Notes: generated from the sequence alone by a model not told the origin. 64,000 nt of DNA from Sipunculus nudus (GCA_026874595.1 CM049309.1:75066426-75130425), one strand, 5' to 3'; shown: positions 11,501 to 26,008, counted from the first letter of the stretch. Made by a program: numbers and translations.

Positions 11501-13880
11501 TCAATGCACATAATGAAGCAAGGAATGAAGCTGAAAATGAAGCCACTCTGGCATGCCTGGTACTTTATGTGAAGTGAAGAAAGGTCCTGGGACATTAGTT
11601 CATCCTTGTGGACAACCTATTTTGTAACCTGAGTCACCTCCCACTCTGCCTTCATTCAACGTAATCATCAGACTTCCTCTAATGGCTTAGTAGTGTCTAA
11701 ATCAGATGGGATATTCCCGGCCTGGCTTGGTTGATTCTGGCTGCTGTGCTAATATTGACGGGTCAACTCTGTACTGTCTCAGTGATAGGTTTCATATTCA
11801 GACAAGGTCTAATACTACAGATAAACAGTGCTGATGGTAGAATTTTTCATCAAGACATGATCTCTTTTCACTTATTTTCCTGCTTTTCGGGAAATTTCAA
11901 ATCAAGTCATCAGTCATTGATCATCAGATTATGTCTTAACTGTCCTTACAGAGAACCATGAATCCTACTGTTATTAACTAAAAATTGAAGTCAAAATTAA
12001 ATAAAAAAAAGTATTTATGACTGGTTATATCATACATCAGAAATGTGGGAGAGCATCCCATTGGGAGAGGATCTGTTTTTGAATGATTATTTCCTATTTT
12101 GCGTCATCATTTTCTGATATAATGGTCATATATTGTATCATTAAATGATAATCTATAGTAATATGTAAGGGGCAGTTTGCTAGTTGACAGTGTAGTGTTT
12201 ACACAACTGAGTTTGTCAGGGATTACCTCAAGAGCCAGCTTCCTTGTCCTTATGGCCTAAATTTTGTACATCTGATGGGACGCTCTGACCCCTAGATTAG
12301 CATGTCCAAAAGAGCTTTCATATGTAAGAGATGCTTATTCCCACATTCCTGAAAACCCTGCATATTAATGAAAATCTTGAATGGTAGGTAGAACTATACT
12401 TGGTACATATTTGGACATCAGAGTGGGATGTACTACTACACGCGAGGTTCGTTACATCATACAAACATCTTCCCTTCAGTATCATAAGGAGGACATGTAT
12501 TGCCACTTCAAATGACAGCTCATCATTTCTGCAGCTCTTCAAAGCTAGTCAGCATCTTCACATAGTAAATAAATTAAAAAGAAAAGTATCATTAAAAATG
12601 AGGACGTGTTGGATAAAGGTATAAACCTGAGCATGCTGAATTTATATAATTAAATCAACACTTGTAGATTGTGTAATGGTGTTAGGAATTGGTTGTTAAA
12701 TCAAGATGAATGATTTAAAGAAAAAAGTCAACAAATGATAGATTATTATTAATAATAGGAGAAATTACTTCTTCAGTACTTGAAGTAGCCATGAATAGAC
12801 AACTCAGTAAGCATTTTTATTGGGCTAGTAAGCCTAACTTAGTTGTGATACAAGCCATCTGGGAGAATGTACTGCAGAGTTCATCCATCCTGTTGCAGTG
12901 ATATTTTGATAAACAGCTGATAGTCTTTATATTTGGCTACGAATGATGAATGAACACAAAAGAATATTTTGGAACTCAGAAACTAAACTGAAAATACATC
13001 TCTCTATGGTAACAAGTCATTCCCTGTTTTGCGTACAAGTTGACTGCTGTCCAGTGACCCATGACAGCCATGCTTGTATTCATGTGGTCAGAAATTCAAC
13101 AAACATGCAGGGGGATTTACCAAAATGCTAATTTGATTACAGAATTTTTCTCTTGTTGGGAAATTATACTAAAAAATGTAATGTACTTATAGGCAATGAT
13201 GAAAATATTTGCATCCTCATAGAGCCTTAAAGTGGGGTCCTTGATGTAAGATATAAGAGACACACTGACACAAATACACTGGTTGTAGATTCTCTAATGT
13301 CAGAGAAGACCTTTCACTATTCTGACAGCAATGAAACACTAGCTGTGGTATTTGTATTAATTCCAGGGTCTGCAACAGCTGTTACATGTTGATCAGCAAA
13401 TGACAGTGATCATTGTCAGTATATCCATGTAAAAACTCCATCAGTGCTGTTATAGTATTGTATACTGTAATCAGACTCATCAAAAGAATTGTTATTCTAT
13501 TGTGTGTCACAACCATTATGAACTGGGTTACATTTTAGAATTAACAGAAACAACAAACTATATTTGCATTCACAATTAAATTTCAACAATATGGTTGCTG
13601 ACCATCATTTGTTAGCTGTTCAGATTTAATTGTAACATTGGTTGCTTCTTCATGCCACATTGTCCTTGTGTTTCTGACAAGGTCCTGTGGCCTGTATGTG
13701 TCACAGAGCTAACAGATTTTTTTAGATAATATGACTTGTTTGCATATGCATAAACCATCATTTGGGATTACACAAGCATACTGGTGCAGTATAACTTATT
13801 TACATGTTTTACAGGAAAACAACCAGTCATTAATATAATTAGTTGATTGGTACAATACAGACAATTATGGGTTGATAGCT
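11501..13880. other. Non-coding stretch, nothing recognised
   Basis: No coding exon, RNA gene or clear repeat identified. Short open frames at 11731-11961 and 12400-12624 show no family motif. Confidence 0.5.
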
Positions 13881-13955
13881 TCAGGATAAATTAAATACAT
13901 GTACATAAGAAAAATTGCAGGATAAATTAAATACATGTACATAAGAAAAATTGCA
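13881..13955. repeat. Two-copy tandem repeat of about 36 bp
   Basis: The words AGGATAAATTAAATACATG and TACATAAGAAAAATTGC occur twice back to back with no differences, so the duplication is recent. A three-copy decayed repeat of about 29 bp (CTGTTCA..TCAG..TGTGGCTG) follows at 14018-14100. Confidence 0.85.
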
Positions 13956-14100
13956 GAGTTCCTCTGATAGATTTAGTTTTTTTTTGTCAGAATTATTGAA
14001 TAATTTTTTGCCCATCTGTTCAATATCAGCGTGTGGCTGTTTACCTGTTCAGTCTCAGGCTGTGGCTGTTCACCTGTTCAGGCTCAGCCTGTAGCTCTAA

Positions 14101-17100
14101 GGTAGCATGGATAAAAATATGTCACAACAGTTGTTAGGGGGCCACAGTGAGTGCCAAGAGAAAATGTCAAGCATGCCATCCTACAGAGGCGGGCCCTGAC
14201 AGAGGGTTATTGATTGTTGTAGCATCTAAGTGAAAAAAAAAGTTTCTGGAAGCAAGAGGATCAGTCAGTGAAAGCAAGAGTATTGATGTAGTGTTGGGAT
14301 TGCCAGAGAACGTAGACGGAGAGATCCAATTCCTGAGCAGATATGATGAATGGGATTTGTAAAGACAGGCTTTGAGAATATTAGATTCATTGCTCCCTGT
14401 GATCATTCCTTAACCCTACAAATATTACCTGACTTTTCCTCAAGGGTCATATTCAAGTGTACTTTAACTGCATCAAATTGTTATCTGATATTGACTAATC
14501 ATGTGGCACTTTAAGCCTGTATGTCTGGAGAGTGAGAGGTTACTTCAATATGAGTAAACAATACAGCTGTACAGGGACCATCACTCCACAGTGAAAGGAT
14601 TCATAGCAGGATTACTAAAGGAAAAATTCAATTAATTATTGCTTCAATAATCATACTATTGTTAGAGGATATTAAATAAAGATGATAAAAATACTGTTTT
14701 GGAGGAAAGGAATGGGAGTGTAATTATGAAAGGATACAGAGTAAAAAATATGAAAGTGGTTTATTATTAAGAATATTTTTCAAGTTGGTATAATGAATGT
14801 AAAATGAAATATTGGTACAACATTAAAAAAAATGGGGGAATTGTATGATGTATTCATGAGGTTTATGGTTTTAACCTGTTTGTCTTGTTGAGATGGATCC
14901 ATTTCCACTTGCGAGAGTGACTCTCTGAGGTTCAGATCCCTTTTCAAGTATCTTGTTAGCTCATAGATGCCCATAGGCCAAATGACCTTATGTCCAACTG
15001 TCTGACATCTGTTCACAGCTCACAAAAAGCTGCTTCTTTTCCTTTATTTCTCGACTTTAAACATTTAAATTATTTTAATTTATCTGAAAGGCAAGGTTTT
15101 GGCTTTTAAATTTTTTTAGAATTTATTAATTATGCAAATTTATGAAATTTTTTTCAGAATTTAAAAAAACTTCTTCTTCCTTATTTCTAAACCGATTTTT
15201 GGTCTGTTGATTTGATCAGATATGGCTTGGAGCAGCCTTCTAATCTGTAACACAGAATTTTGAACCTGCAGGTGGGGACTATCTTAGATATCTTAAAATT
15301 TCATTACATGCACTTGATGAAAATTTCATAATTTTATGTTGCAGGGCAGCCAGCTGAACACTACAACATGGATGTTCTGGTTTAGGATATCAAGAGTATT
15401 ACCTAAAAACGTTATTACCAAAAAAAAATAGTGTTGAAAGGCTAGAATAAGCTCTAGGCTCTAGGATTATTTCATTCACTTCATTATTAATCTGCATTGT
15501 TCTGTACATTGGACAGGGTACGGTTGGGTTTTATCTGGATAAAACTTGTTTAATCCAGGATAATGGATAAAACTGGGTTTAATTATTCTGGTTTTATTCA
15601 GTTTTATCTGGATTGAACTGGATCAAACTGGTATTTAATTATATTAACATAAAAGCAACTTAGGATGAAGGTTTATAACATCAGAAGGTTTATTAATACT
15701 ATGTGAAACCTTATTACTGAAACACAAACTACATAAGATATTTACATTTAGAACTGAAGAGTGATTCATTTGTATGATCTTGGCAGAGGCATCTTCTTGA
15801 CTGAGATCACATTTTACATTTCTCATCCTGAAGTATGTTCCGTTCCAGGACTCATGTGAGCATGTTTTTATGTGATAATTGTTGAAAGAATATTGTTAAC
15901 AAATAAATTTCTTCCTAAAGGATACATGCAGATGTTCTGCCAGATGTTTTGTATAGAGTCATATAAAGTTAAAATATTTACTTGGGACTCTCTTTGGTTG
16001 AATATGTCCCCACGGACTGGCAATGGCTTATTTTCTGTATTGATGGATAGTATGTTCCTACATAGAAGAATTTCTATGTCTATGGTTCTGAGAGCTGTTT
16101 ATAAGAAAATAGTGACCTCATAAAGGTTGGTCACTACTACTTTGCATTGACTGACATTATCAACACAGATCAGGTTTATTTCTCAGTTCCCCTGTGATGA
16201 AAATGTTGCAATCAATATGAACTGTTTTGGCAAATTTTAGATTATTTGACTCAAACAAATTCAGTTCAAGCTAAAACTATTTTTCCCTTAGGCAATTCAG
16301 CACTGATTCAGCAGAATAGCATCATCAAACTTTGGGTTAGAAATTTTTTTACTTGCTCACACATATAATAAGTTAGATTGTAAAAACTTGTGGTCATGGG
16401 TACTTGCACAGACTATAAGAAGTAAAAGTAACCTAGAGATAGGGATTGATAGTAGAAACAGGGAATAAAGCTTTCATGACCACACAGGAACATAATGTAG
16501 ACACATTTAGGTGAGATGTTTTGTTTCCAGTGTTGGGGCCAAAATTAAGGACAACAGCTCAGTTTGTGTCCATACAAGTCTTATTTTAATGGTGGCAATG
16601 ATGGTCTGATGGCTTAATGCTTCTTGTACAATAATTGCGATAAAATAATTCAGGTGACCTGATTTCAGTGATAGTTTTATATCTCCCTTGACACGTTAAA
16701 AGAGGCAGAGCGAGTAAAGGGACAGAGAGGTATGAGACACTAGTGAATCACCAGGTTGTGAAAATGGTACCTCTGTTTATTTTGGTCTCAGGTTGAAGTT
16801 TTTACTCCTGTTGTGTATCAGCATGCTTTCCTCATGTTATCAAGTAGGGGTATATAACAGTGCATTGAATAATCGATGCATTGATCAAATTCCAACCCTC
16901 AGTTATATTGTAATCAATCCATAACCTCCAAATCAATTCTTTTTGATTATTTTATGCACTTCTCCAAAACCCTCTGTGAGCCATCAACTTAGTAGTTTAA
17001 GTGCACTGTGATGTCAAGACTGTTTGGTGTGTATTCAAGTTCCATATATAAAATCACTGCTTGCCTGTAAAGCACTCCTGTAGCATAGAAACAAAATGGC

Positions 17101-19457
17101 GATTTAAATGAGGGCAAGTCATGTTTTTTCTACACTTAATTAAATTAAAGGACAAATCGTTGTAAAATATTTATATTTTCTATATAAAGTTCAGAATATA
17201 CTTCTAAAGAAATAATTTAATTGAGTATCGAATTGAAATTAAAGAATTGATTAATACAGTCGATTTAAAGGCCCCGCACAATTAACAGGTCTATTATCAA
17301 GGCTTACCCACCTTACAATCTCTGATAAAAGTGCCCAGACTTCCACTAGTCATATTGATATACATGGTATACATTGGTATACATGAAATACCATGTTTTC
17401 CAATATTCTTGTTACATTTAAAATACTCAACATGAAAAAAATAGATAGATATTTCCCTACAATACTTTTTCCTAACATCTGGAAATTTATCCTCAAAATT
17501 ACTTTCAATAATAATATCTTGATGGGGGTGGGGGGGGGGGGGGGCGTGCCCCTATGCAGCATCCCTCTGGCTGATCCCCTGTGATTCCATCATGATTCAT
17601 GTCCTGTTTCATAATTGACATGTATTAACTACCTCCTTGTTGTATTGATCAGCACGACTACAAGAGCCAGGTGAATTGGTCATCCAGTGACATGTCATAT
17701 TATGATTATATTATTTGCCTTTCATGTTTTTCTTCTTTGGCATTGTTTATATGCTGTTGCTATGGGGATTAAGAATAATGATCTGGTGGATGTGCAACAG
17801 GGATTATTATTAAGGGGAACATTAATGTTTTTAATTAGAAATCTGATGTGAAACAATGACTGTCATGTGATCACAACAGTATTTTACAATGTATTACCAG
17901 TAGCAAATTGGTTGAAGGGTACATTCCTGCACTATTAAATGAAACTGCTTACTGGTGCAAAATATATTCATGGAAACATTTTGTTTTTGTAATGATTTGA
18001 TAATAGGGTTATTGATATATAATAGCATGTGGGTTTTAAATTCACACACCATTTACTGTCTTTGAATTTTTGTTTGCGAGGCTTTCACATTCATAATTTT
18101 TGCAAAAGGGAAGTTGTTGCGAAAATGAAACATTTTTCTTACAGCCTCATTGCCATCTTGTTCGTAATCCATCCGTATACCATAATACACTGAAATGCAA
18201 AAGATTTATAATAAAAATATTGACATAGATCAAACACTAGTTTTGTGAACAATAACAGATCTTTTTTAAATTATCAGCCAACAATGAAGAAGAACTTCCA
18301 TTTGTTTGATATTCACTTCTGACCTTGGCAGACTGTTAAGATTATGCCAGATGTAAAACAGATTGTATTATAATTTATATCATATACTCAGTGAAGTTAA
18401 TGTTAGGTAAGATCACAAAAATGGAACCCTTTGCTAAACAATGGAGGTTTATGTGAAAATAACAAAAATATGAAGCCAACCGCATGCTGTAACAGGAATG
18501 GTATTCAGTAGAGAATATTCCATAGCTGGAGGTAAGCAGTCATACTTGGTCTGTCCCTTTATCAAGAGCAGCACCAAAATTTAATGGCAGTCACTGTATT
18601 CAAATCAGCACTACAATAAGACAACATTCACAAGGTTTTTACCCATATTTGAATGCTGTGAACCCCGCCCCCCCCCTTCCTATTGTATGGTATCAGTTTG
18701 AGTTAAAGCCAAGGATAATGGTATTCCTTTTCATATAGAATATTCAGATTCACTGATATTTATATTATATATATTGATATATTAATAAATTGTACCCATC
18801 AGTTACTTCATTTTGACTGATCCCATGGCAGCCATATCTGTTATTCTCTGATATTAATATATAGAAGATGTTAACTCCTTTCCCCATGTGGCATCATCAT
18901 ATTGGGCTGTTTTTCTTGTGATTTCCTGTGACGCAGTAAACCATCACAGCATAAAAATAGATATTGCCAAGCTTCATCAGGAAGGCAACGTGTTTTTTTA
19001 CATGATAATTACATATTGATTATTGCCTAATCCAGTGTTTCTGGTACTTCTGGTAATTTGAAAACTGTTTGGCTGACAGTCATGTACACATGTTTATTTT
19101 TACATCTTTAGCAGTATATGGAATATCTTGGTTGTATGCAAGAAATAGAGTGGTAGAAGCACTTTCTACTAATCATTCATGGAAGGTAAATATTCATTAA
19201 TTTGACACCATTTGTGACTTATCAACAGTCAACATATTCATGGCTTCAACAACCCATTTTAAAATCCAATTACACATAGCCTATGTAAAATACATTGATC
19301 TTGATGTTCAGCAGTAGCCAATTTATTTTACTGCACTTAATAATGACTTATTACATTTTATATTACTTTTGTGAAAAGAAAATGAAACACTAGTCAATGA
19401 CCATAAAAAAACTGACTTAATAATGAATATTTTTTACATTTAAGTTTTTGATCCTGA
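14101..19457. other. Non-coding stretch with small low-complexity patches
   Basis: No exon identified. At 15520-15630 there is a palindromic run of TTTATCTGGATAAAAC-like words. At 17525-17543 a run of G follows GATGGGGGT. No tRNA cloverleaf or conserved protein segment was seen. Confidence 0.5.
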
Positions 19458-19458
19458 A

Positions 19459-19793
19459 GCTGTGTTTCCATGTGTGTGTATATGCATATATGCGTGCAAA
19501 AATGGCTCATATGATTTTTTAATGTTGTGTTTCCTTGTGTCCATTAGCGTATATGCTTATGTGCATATATGCATGAAAAAATTGCCACAGGAGTGATTTC
19601 TAAGCTTAGGGTAAAAGTGAACTTTGAGATTCAGGCTAAAATGACGTCACTCAACCATCATTTTGAGGAAGACCTGTTAGATCCACTGAAATACTAAATA
19701 CATCTGCCATGCATATATATATATATGTGTACATGGAAACGCATCAATTTTTTTAACACATATAGTCATATACACACATGTGGAAACACAGCT
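19459..19793. repeat. Fold-back element with TGTTTCCATGTGTGTGTAT ends (copy 1)
   Basis: The left end AGCTGTGTTTCCATGTGTG is answered on the right by CACACATGTGGAAACACAGCT, an inverted repeat spanning about 335 bp. A second left-end-like motif at about 19526 suggests an internal partial duplication. The interior (TTGCCACAGGAG, AAAATGACGTCA) also occurs in the copy at 27911-28165. There is no coding capacity, so it is probably a MITE-like element. Confidence 0.65.
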
Positions 19794-20344
19794 TTCCTTG
19801 ACTCTCAGACTGTAGTCCACTCCTGCTGTTTTGACAGTGGCCACCTCAGCCTCAGGTAGAGCAATATAAACACACCTGAACATGTGGCTGTAACCCGGCA
19901 AAGACAGCAGGCTCACTCCCACGAGGAAGAGTATTGTATGGTTTGTATATTGTGGAAACATATCTAGGATGCTGCCAAGATTAGTTCAATTAAAGGGGGA
20001 TGGTAGGGGTGACTCACTCTGGCAATAACATGGAAAATGAACATTTCAGGTTGATCTTAGGTAAAAATAGATGTCTACATCAAATGCCAAGTATCATTGT
20101 CCTTGTATCTGACATTAAAGTAGGGACATCTTAGCATCTGTCATGTTTCATTTCTAGGAAATTACTTTCCTAAATGTTACCCTGTCTTGTTTAAATTTGA
20201 CATAATGGTACCAACTATGAATAGCCTTGATGAGATTGGTTTTAAACTGTATGTCTATCTGTCTAGCAGCCAGTCAGTCAAAATAAACCACACATTAGTG
20301 TTCTGATTTTAAACTAAAAACCTTAAGAAATATATTCTTATTTA
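19794..20344. other. Non-coding stretch between repeats
   Basis: Nothing recognised between the fold-back element and the start of the nested repeat block. Confidence 0.5.
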
Positions 20345-20784
20345 CTTCTTATTTAATAGAAATTTTCATGACAAATACACATGTACAGCCTTTTTATCGC
20401 AATGCCTGCAGATATTGGCCTGATTTTTGGTGTGTCGGCAGATATTGACCAGTTACAGATGGAGTTTGCGTTTCGTCCCAGTTGATTTACTTTTGACTGT
20501 TTTACCGCTCCTGGACATAGAAAAATTTCATGAAAATTTATATTTTCATGACAAGTGCACATGTATGGACTTTTTTTCGCAATGCCTGCAGATATTGGCC
20601 TGATTTTTGGTGTGTGGGCAGATAATGACCAGTTACAGATCCAGTTCTTGTTTTGACCCAGTTGACCTACTTTTGACCATTTGACTGCTCCTAAACAGAT
20701 ATTTCATGAAAAATAGAAATTTTCATAACAAATGCATATGTACGGACTTTTTTTCCGCAATGCCTGCAGATACCGCCCTGATTT
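20345..20784 (+). repeat. Family B repeat, left fragment
   Basis: Three monomers of about 180 bp carry the family B words GCAATGCCTGCAGATATTGG, TGACCAGTTACAGAT and TTGACCTACTTTTGACC. The array is cut in the middle of CCTGATTTTT by a family A element and resumes at 24548. The left terminus ATGCCCCCGCC of the full-length element at 37933 is absent here, so this copy is truncated or decayed on its left. Confidence 0.8.
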
Positions 20785-23700
20785 TTAGCTCAGCTGACTA
20801 TAAGTCATCTGAGCTATAGTCATGGTCCATTGTCCGTCGTCCGTCCGTCTGTCTGTCCGTCCGTCTGGATGTCCGTCCGTAAGACTGGCACGTTTCGACA
20901 CCGTTGGACCTACGAATCTGAATTTCGGCATACAGTTAGATGTCCCCATATTCTCCTACCATGCCAAAAATTGGGTCAATAGGACCTTGTTCTACTGAGA
21001 TATTAAGGAAAAACCTCAATTTTTATTAAAAATCTATTTTCACACTTCAGGACTGCCTAATATCAAAACCACTCATCTGGTTTTCTTCATATTTACCATA
21101 AATATTCCTCTATATAGTTCCTATGTACATGCCAGATATTAAGTCAGTATTTTATAATTTAAAAAAGTTATGGGCCCAAACATAATGGACTTTGTAAAAA
21201 AATCAGGAAGATATTTGGTCACTTAAGACCAAAAGTGTTAAAGGTAGGGACTTTTTTCCAGTAATACAACTTTAATTAATCAAAATTTAATTGTATACCA
21301 AAAATTGGATCAAAATTTTTTAAATTTTTTTAAATATTGGCAAAAATATAAAATTGGTACCTTAAATTTTGCCCAACTTTGGCCATGGCACGTTTTTTTC
21401 CTGTAAGTACTGTGGATTTAATTTTCACCCCATGTATACATAAGGATAATAAAAGCTGTAAAATTAGGCTAGTTATTGATTTTTTTTTGGAGGCTCTTGT
21501 TGTATTCCCTTACATTGTCAAGCAGTCCACTTTGATGACTGTAGGTCATTCAGTGCACATCTCTATGCTCCCCAGGCTGTTGACATAATTTTAGATGTCC
21601 CCAAAATCTCATACCATACCAAAAATTGGGTCATTAGGACTTTGTTCCTTCGAGATATTAAGAAAAAAAACTCTGTTTTCCATGAAAAAAGCCATTGTTA
21701 CACTTCAAGGCTGCCTAATATCAAAACCACTGATCTGTTTTTGATCGTATTTAGTATTCACATTCTTTTATATATTTTCTATGAACATACCAAAAATTAG
21801 GTTAGTATTAAGTATTATTTTGAAGCTAAGGGCCAAAACATAATGCAATTTTTTAAAAAATCAGGAAATATATTTACTCACATGAGAATTGCTGAACCTA
21901 GAGACTTTTTTTCAGGAATATAACTTTACTTAATCAAGATTCAATTGTTTACCCAAAATTAGATCTGAATTTTGCAAATTTTTCAAGTTATTAGCATAAA
22001 TAAAAAATCAATACCTTAAATTTTGTCCAACTTTGGCACTGTTGATTTAATTTTCACACCATATATACATAAGGATTTAATCTTTTAAAATCTGAAATTT
22101 CAAAGAAATTGATTGGAAAGAATACCTTTCATTCATGTTTTCATACACCATGTCAAGTGTTGTTTACATCTAGCCCACCTAGTAGTACAGCCTTCACTTG
22201 CATTATGTAACCCACCCCAGGCAGCTTGCCTAGGGTCAGCTTGGCCACTACCAGCAGGCTTCCCCTCGCCCTGCACTCATCCCCCCCCCCCCCCCCCCCC
22301 CCCCCCGATGGTGCATAAACTAGATGAATGTTATTATTTTCTGTATGTGATTCATTCTTATTCTAGGCTATGCTAAATTTTAGATTTTGTATTGTACTAC
22401 CAGGGTTACAATGATTAAAGTGTACATTTAATTGTGTCCACAAAGTGGTGTATTGCTATAAAAGTATGGATGTTCATGAGATAAGTAATTCCTTACTTCA
22501 GAGGAGTAAAAACTTCACCAGGTGTGAAATTGACTATTAATTTCAGAAAAAAAATAAAACTGGGATAGTAATTAGCACAATGATATTGTTTGTTTCTCAT
22601 TCAACCAACAGTGTGTATACTTTATTTGAAAAGATGTTTTATTTTATCAAATTTACTGAATCTTTTATTTTATTTTGGTGAATAAAATTAAGCAGGTACT
22701 GAAAACTCCAATGTGCAAAACTTTTTAATAGTGATTCAAGGAATATTCTTGTAGATGCCATGTTGTGGCATTATTTTCTTTTAAGTTCAGTTTAAACATT
22801 TATGATTTAAAAATAATAAAATATATGTGTATGCATAATATGACCCAATATGAGCTACACTCTGGATATATAATGATTGCAACTTTTGCAACAATTCTAA
22901 TATTTTAACTTATAGTTTCAGTTTTTTACTCTGTATATATAATGATTGCAACTTTTGCAAGAATTCTAATATTTTAACTTATATTTTCAGGTTTTTTTAT
23001 TAAAAATTTATAAAACCTTTAAATAAAAAAAAATGATTCAGATAAAAACTTCTTAATGGAAAAAGTGGATATGCTTAAAAAAAATAGGCTTATATATAAA
23101 CTTAAATGCATTATTCCCTTGAAAGTAAAATAAAGGTATTAGTCCATTCTGTCCACTTGCCTGTCCATCTGTAAATTTTCATATGCATTACAGTATCTCA
23201 AAACTTTTACTGTTTTTCTTCATGACAGTCTTGTCAGAGTATTAGTTTGCAATCATATATTTAGAACTTTACTATAACCAAGCAGGAGGGCCCCTTTCCT
23301 CTTAGCTTTTCATATTCTTATATAAATGAAAAACATTACAATAGAATATTTCTTCATCCACCTTTGTGCTGCCCTCACTTTTCCCTTCTCCGAACCCTAT
23401 CCCAAAGTCAGCCTCAGTAAGCAAGAACAAGATGAATCAGATATATTCATACTTTAATATTTTGTATAACTATTCGTCCATAGGTACCTATGTACATGCC
23501 AAAAATTATGTCAATATTGTGTAATATGTAGACATAATGGGCATCACAATAATGTACCTTGTCAAGACTAAAGAGATATTGTGTCATACAGTCACAAATT
23601 CATAAATCACTTCATCAGCATAGTTAATCATAACATCATATCTGTCAAATTGAAAGCTTGCAGAATACCATACACTTTATATCCTTCAACAAATAGCCTT

Positions 23701-24547
23701 ATCATCATTCTACTACTGCTTATTACTGCTGTCATTGCAATTATACTTGCTCAAATATATCACAATTTTTAACCCCTCCTAAATAAATAAAAATAAACCA
23801 CTATATTTGACTCTATTAATCCATCAATCAGGTTATTTCATTTATCATTTACTCACATATTACATTACATTCCTTTATAATAGCCCAACATGTCCATGAT
23901 ATTCATAAGCTTTAACGACTTGATATAGTATCACAGTGGAGAAACATTTATGGTCCAATCACGATCAGCTGAGCGCCGTGACCCATGGGTCCCTTGTTTT
24001 CTTTTACATTCAGTTTATACATTTGATTTAAAAATAATAAAATATATGTGTATGCATAATATGACCCAATGTGAGCTACACTCTGGATATATAATGATTG
24101 CAACTTAGAATTCTAATATTTTAACTTATAATTTCAGTTTTTTATTACAAATTTATAAAACTTGTAAATAAAAAAATGAATCAGATAAAAACTATTAATG
24201 GAAATAGTAGTTATGCTAAAAAAATGGGCTTATTTATAAACTTAAAGGCATTATTCCCTTGAAAGTGAAATAAAGGTATTAGTCCATTCTGTCCTCTTGC
24301 CTGTCCATCTGTAAATTTTTCATATGCTTCACAGTATCTCAAAACTTTTACTGTTTTCCTTCATGACAGTCTTGTCAGAGTATTAGTTTGCAATCATATA
24401 TTTAGAACTTTACTATAACCAAGTAGGAGGGCCCCTTTCCTCTTAGCTTCTCATACGCTTATATAAATGAAAAACATTACAATAGAATATTTTGCATTTG
24501 CAATTTCAAACTTCAGCTGAGCGCCGTGACCCATGGGTCCCTTGTTT
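20785..24547 (+). mobile_element. Family A element, copy 1, nested in family B
   Basis: It starts with the family A hairpin (TTAGCTCAGCTGACTATAAG, paired to CTGAGCT downstream), followed by a CCGTC-rich tract. It ends with CAGCTGAGCGCCGTGACCC, ATGGGT and CCCTTGTTT. The end sequence occurs twice (about 23966-23999 and 24513-24547), because a 3' segment of about 500 bp has been duplicated: 22790-23340 resembles 24000-24500. A poly-C run lies at 22279-22306. A 72-bp tandem duplication lies at about 22853-22995. No transposase or other long open frame is present, so this is a non-autonomous element of unassigned class. Confidence 0.75.
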
Positions 24548-24690
24548 ATGTGTTGGCAGATAATGAACAGTTATTGATGGAGTTCACGTTTTGTCTCGGT
24601 TGACCTACTTTTGATTGTTTTACGGCTCCTAAACATAGAAAATTTCATGAAAAATATAAATTTTCATGACAATGTACATGTACAGCCGTT
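24548..24690 (+). repeat. Family B repeat, middle fragment
   Basis: It resumes with TGTGTTGGCAGATAATGA exactly where the left fragment stopped, and carries on to ATGTACAGCCGTTTTT before a second insertion. It is the same monomer as at 20640-20785. Confidence 0.75.
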
Positions 24691-25625
24691 TTTAGCCCTC
24701 AGCTCATAGGCTGATGTGCTATTGTTGTCACCCAAGCTGTCCATCTGTCCGTCCGGTGTCCGTCCGTCCCGCGTCTGTTAACTTTTACCTTGTGAGCGGG
24801 ATATCTCTGAAAGGATTCACCGTTGGAATTTGATTTCATCGATAAAATCTCGGCCAAGTTCGAAGATGGGTGACCTTGACCCATATTTCTACATTTTAGA
24901 GCTGATTATAGAAAAACACTCAGAAGCTTATATCTCAGGAACCATAATCTGTGGATTTTCACAAAACTACTATGTTCATTGGGACTGATGGTCTGTACGT
25001 GCTGCACAATTATGGTGGTGCCACCTGCAATTTCTGATTTTTAAACAATTTTTATCAGATTTTTCAATTTAGGCCTTGTGAGCGGTATATCTCTAAAAAG
25101 ATTCACCGTTGGAATTTAATTTCATCAGGGAAGATGTATATCAACAAAATCTTGGTCATGTGCAAAGATGGGTGACCTTGACTTATTTTTCTTTGTTTTA
25201 GAGCTGATTATACAAAAACACTCAGAAGCTTGTATCTCAGGAACCATTGTGTGGATTTTCACAAAATTTACTATGATTGTTTGGAATATTGGTCTGTGCG
25301 TGTTGCACAATTTTGGTGTCACCACCTAAAATTTCTGAATTTTTAATGAATTTTTATCGGATTTTCCATTTTGGCCTTTTGTGCAGGATATCTCCAAAGG
25401 TATTGAACACAGGAACTTCATTTCTTCAGTGCTATTGCATGATATTTACAAAATCTTGGTCAAGATCAAAGAATGGTGATCTTGACCTACTTTTCAAGGT
25501 AACAGAGCTTAGTATAGGAAAAAACTTAGGAGCTTATTTCTCAGGAAGCATTTGGTGGATTGTTATGAAACATGGTACATACCTCTCCAATTTAAATTAT
25601 CAGCTTTTGCTAATATTCTAGTTTC
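24691..25625 (+). mobile_element. Family C element of about 290-bp modules, nested in family B
   Basis: It opens with CCTCAGCTCATAGGCTGATG and a CCGTCCGT tract. Three diverged modules follow, starting near 24789, 25073 and 25372. Each contains GTGAGCGGGATATCTCT-like, TTCACCGTTGGAATTT and CTCAGGAACCAT words. It interrupts a family B copy that resumes at 25626. Open frames at 25277-25621 (+) and on the - strand are repeat translation, not genes. Confidence 0.65.
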
Positions 25626-26008
25626 GCAATGCAATGCTTACAGATACTGGCCTAATGTTTGGTCTGTGGGCACATAATGACCACTTACAGATGTTAGCGT
25701 TTCGTCCCAGTTGACCCATTTTTGACCATATGACAGATCCTGAACATAGAAAATTTCATGAAAGACAGAAATTTTTATGAAAAATGCACTTGTATGGACT
25801 TTTTTTCACAATGCCTGCACTGCAGGTACTGGCCTGATTTTTGGCTTGTTGCTTGATAATGACCAATTACAGATCAAGTTTGCATTTTGCCCTTGTTGAC
25901 CTACTTTTGACCATACGATACCTCCTGAACTTAAAAAATTTTACAAAATTTAACAAATGTTTCTAATTTGCCCCAGGCGGGGGCATTTGTGTCGTTCGGA
26001 CACATCTA
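25626..26008 (+). repeat. Family B repeat, right fragment with intact end
   Basis: Monomer words resume (CGCAATGC, CAGATACTGGCCTAATGTTT). The copy ends with the family B terminus CAGGCGGGGGCAT, GTGTCGTTCGGACACATCTA, as in the copy ending at 39270. Confidence 0.75.

Noticed and set aside
19110-19184. Candidate exon between CATCTTTAG and GGAAG-GTAAAT, open for 24 codons
   Set aside because: The peptide (starting VYGISWLYARN) matches no TMEM65 segment and its end phase does not suit the helix-1 exon. A stop-free run this short is expected by chance.
25277-25621. 114-codon + strand frame
   Set aside because: It lies wholly in the family C tandem modules, whose other copies do not keep the frame.
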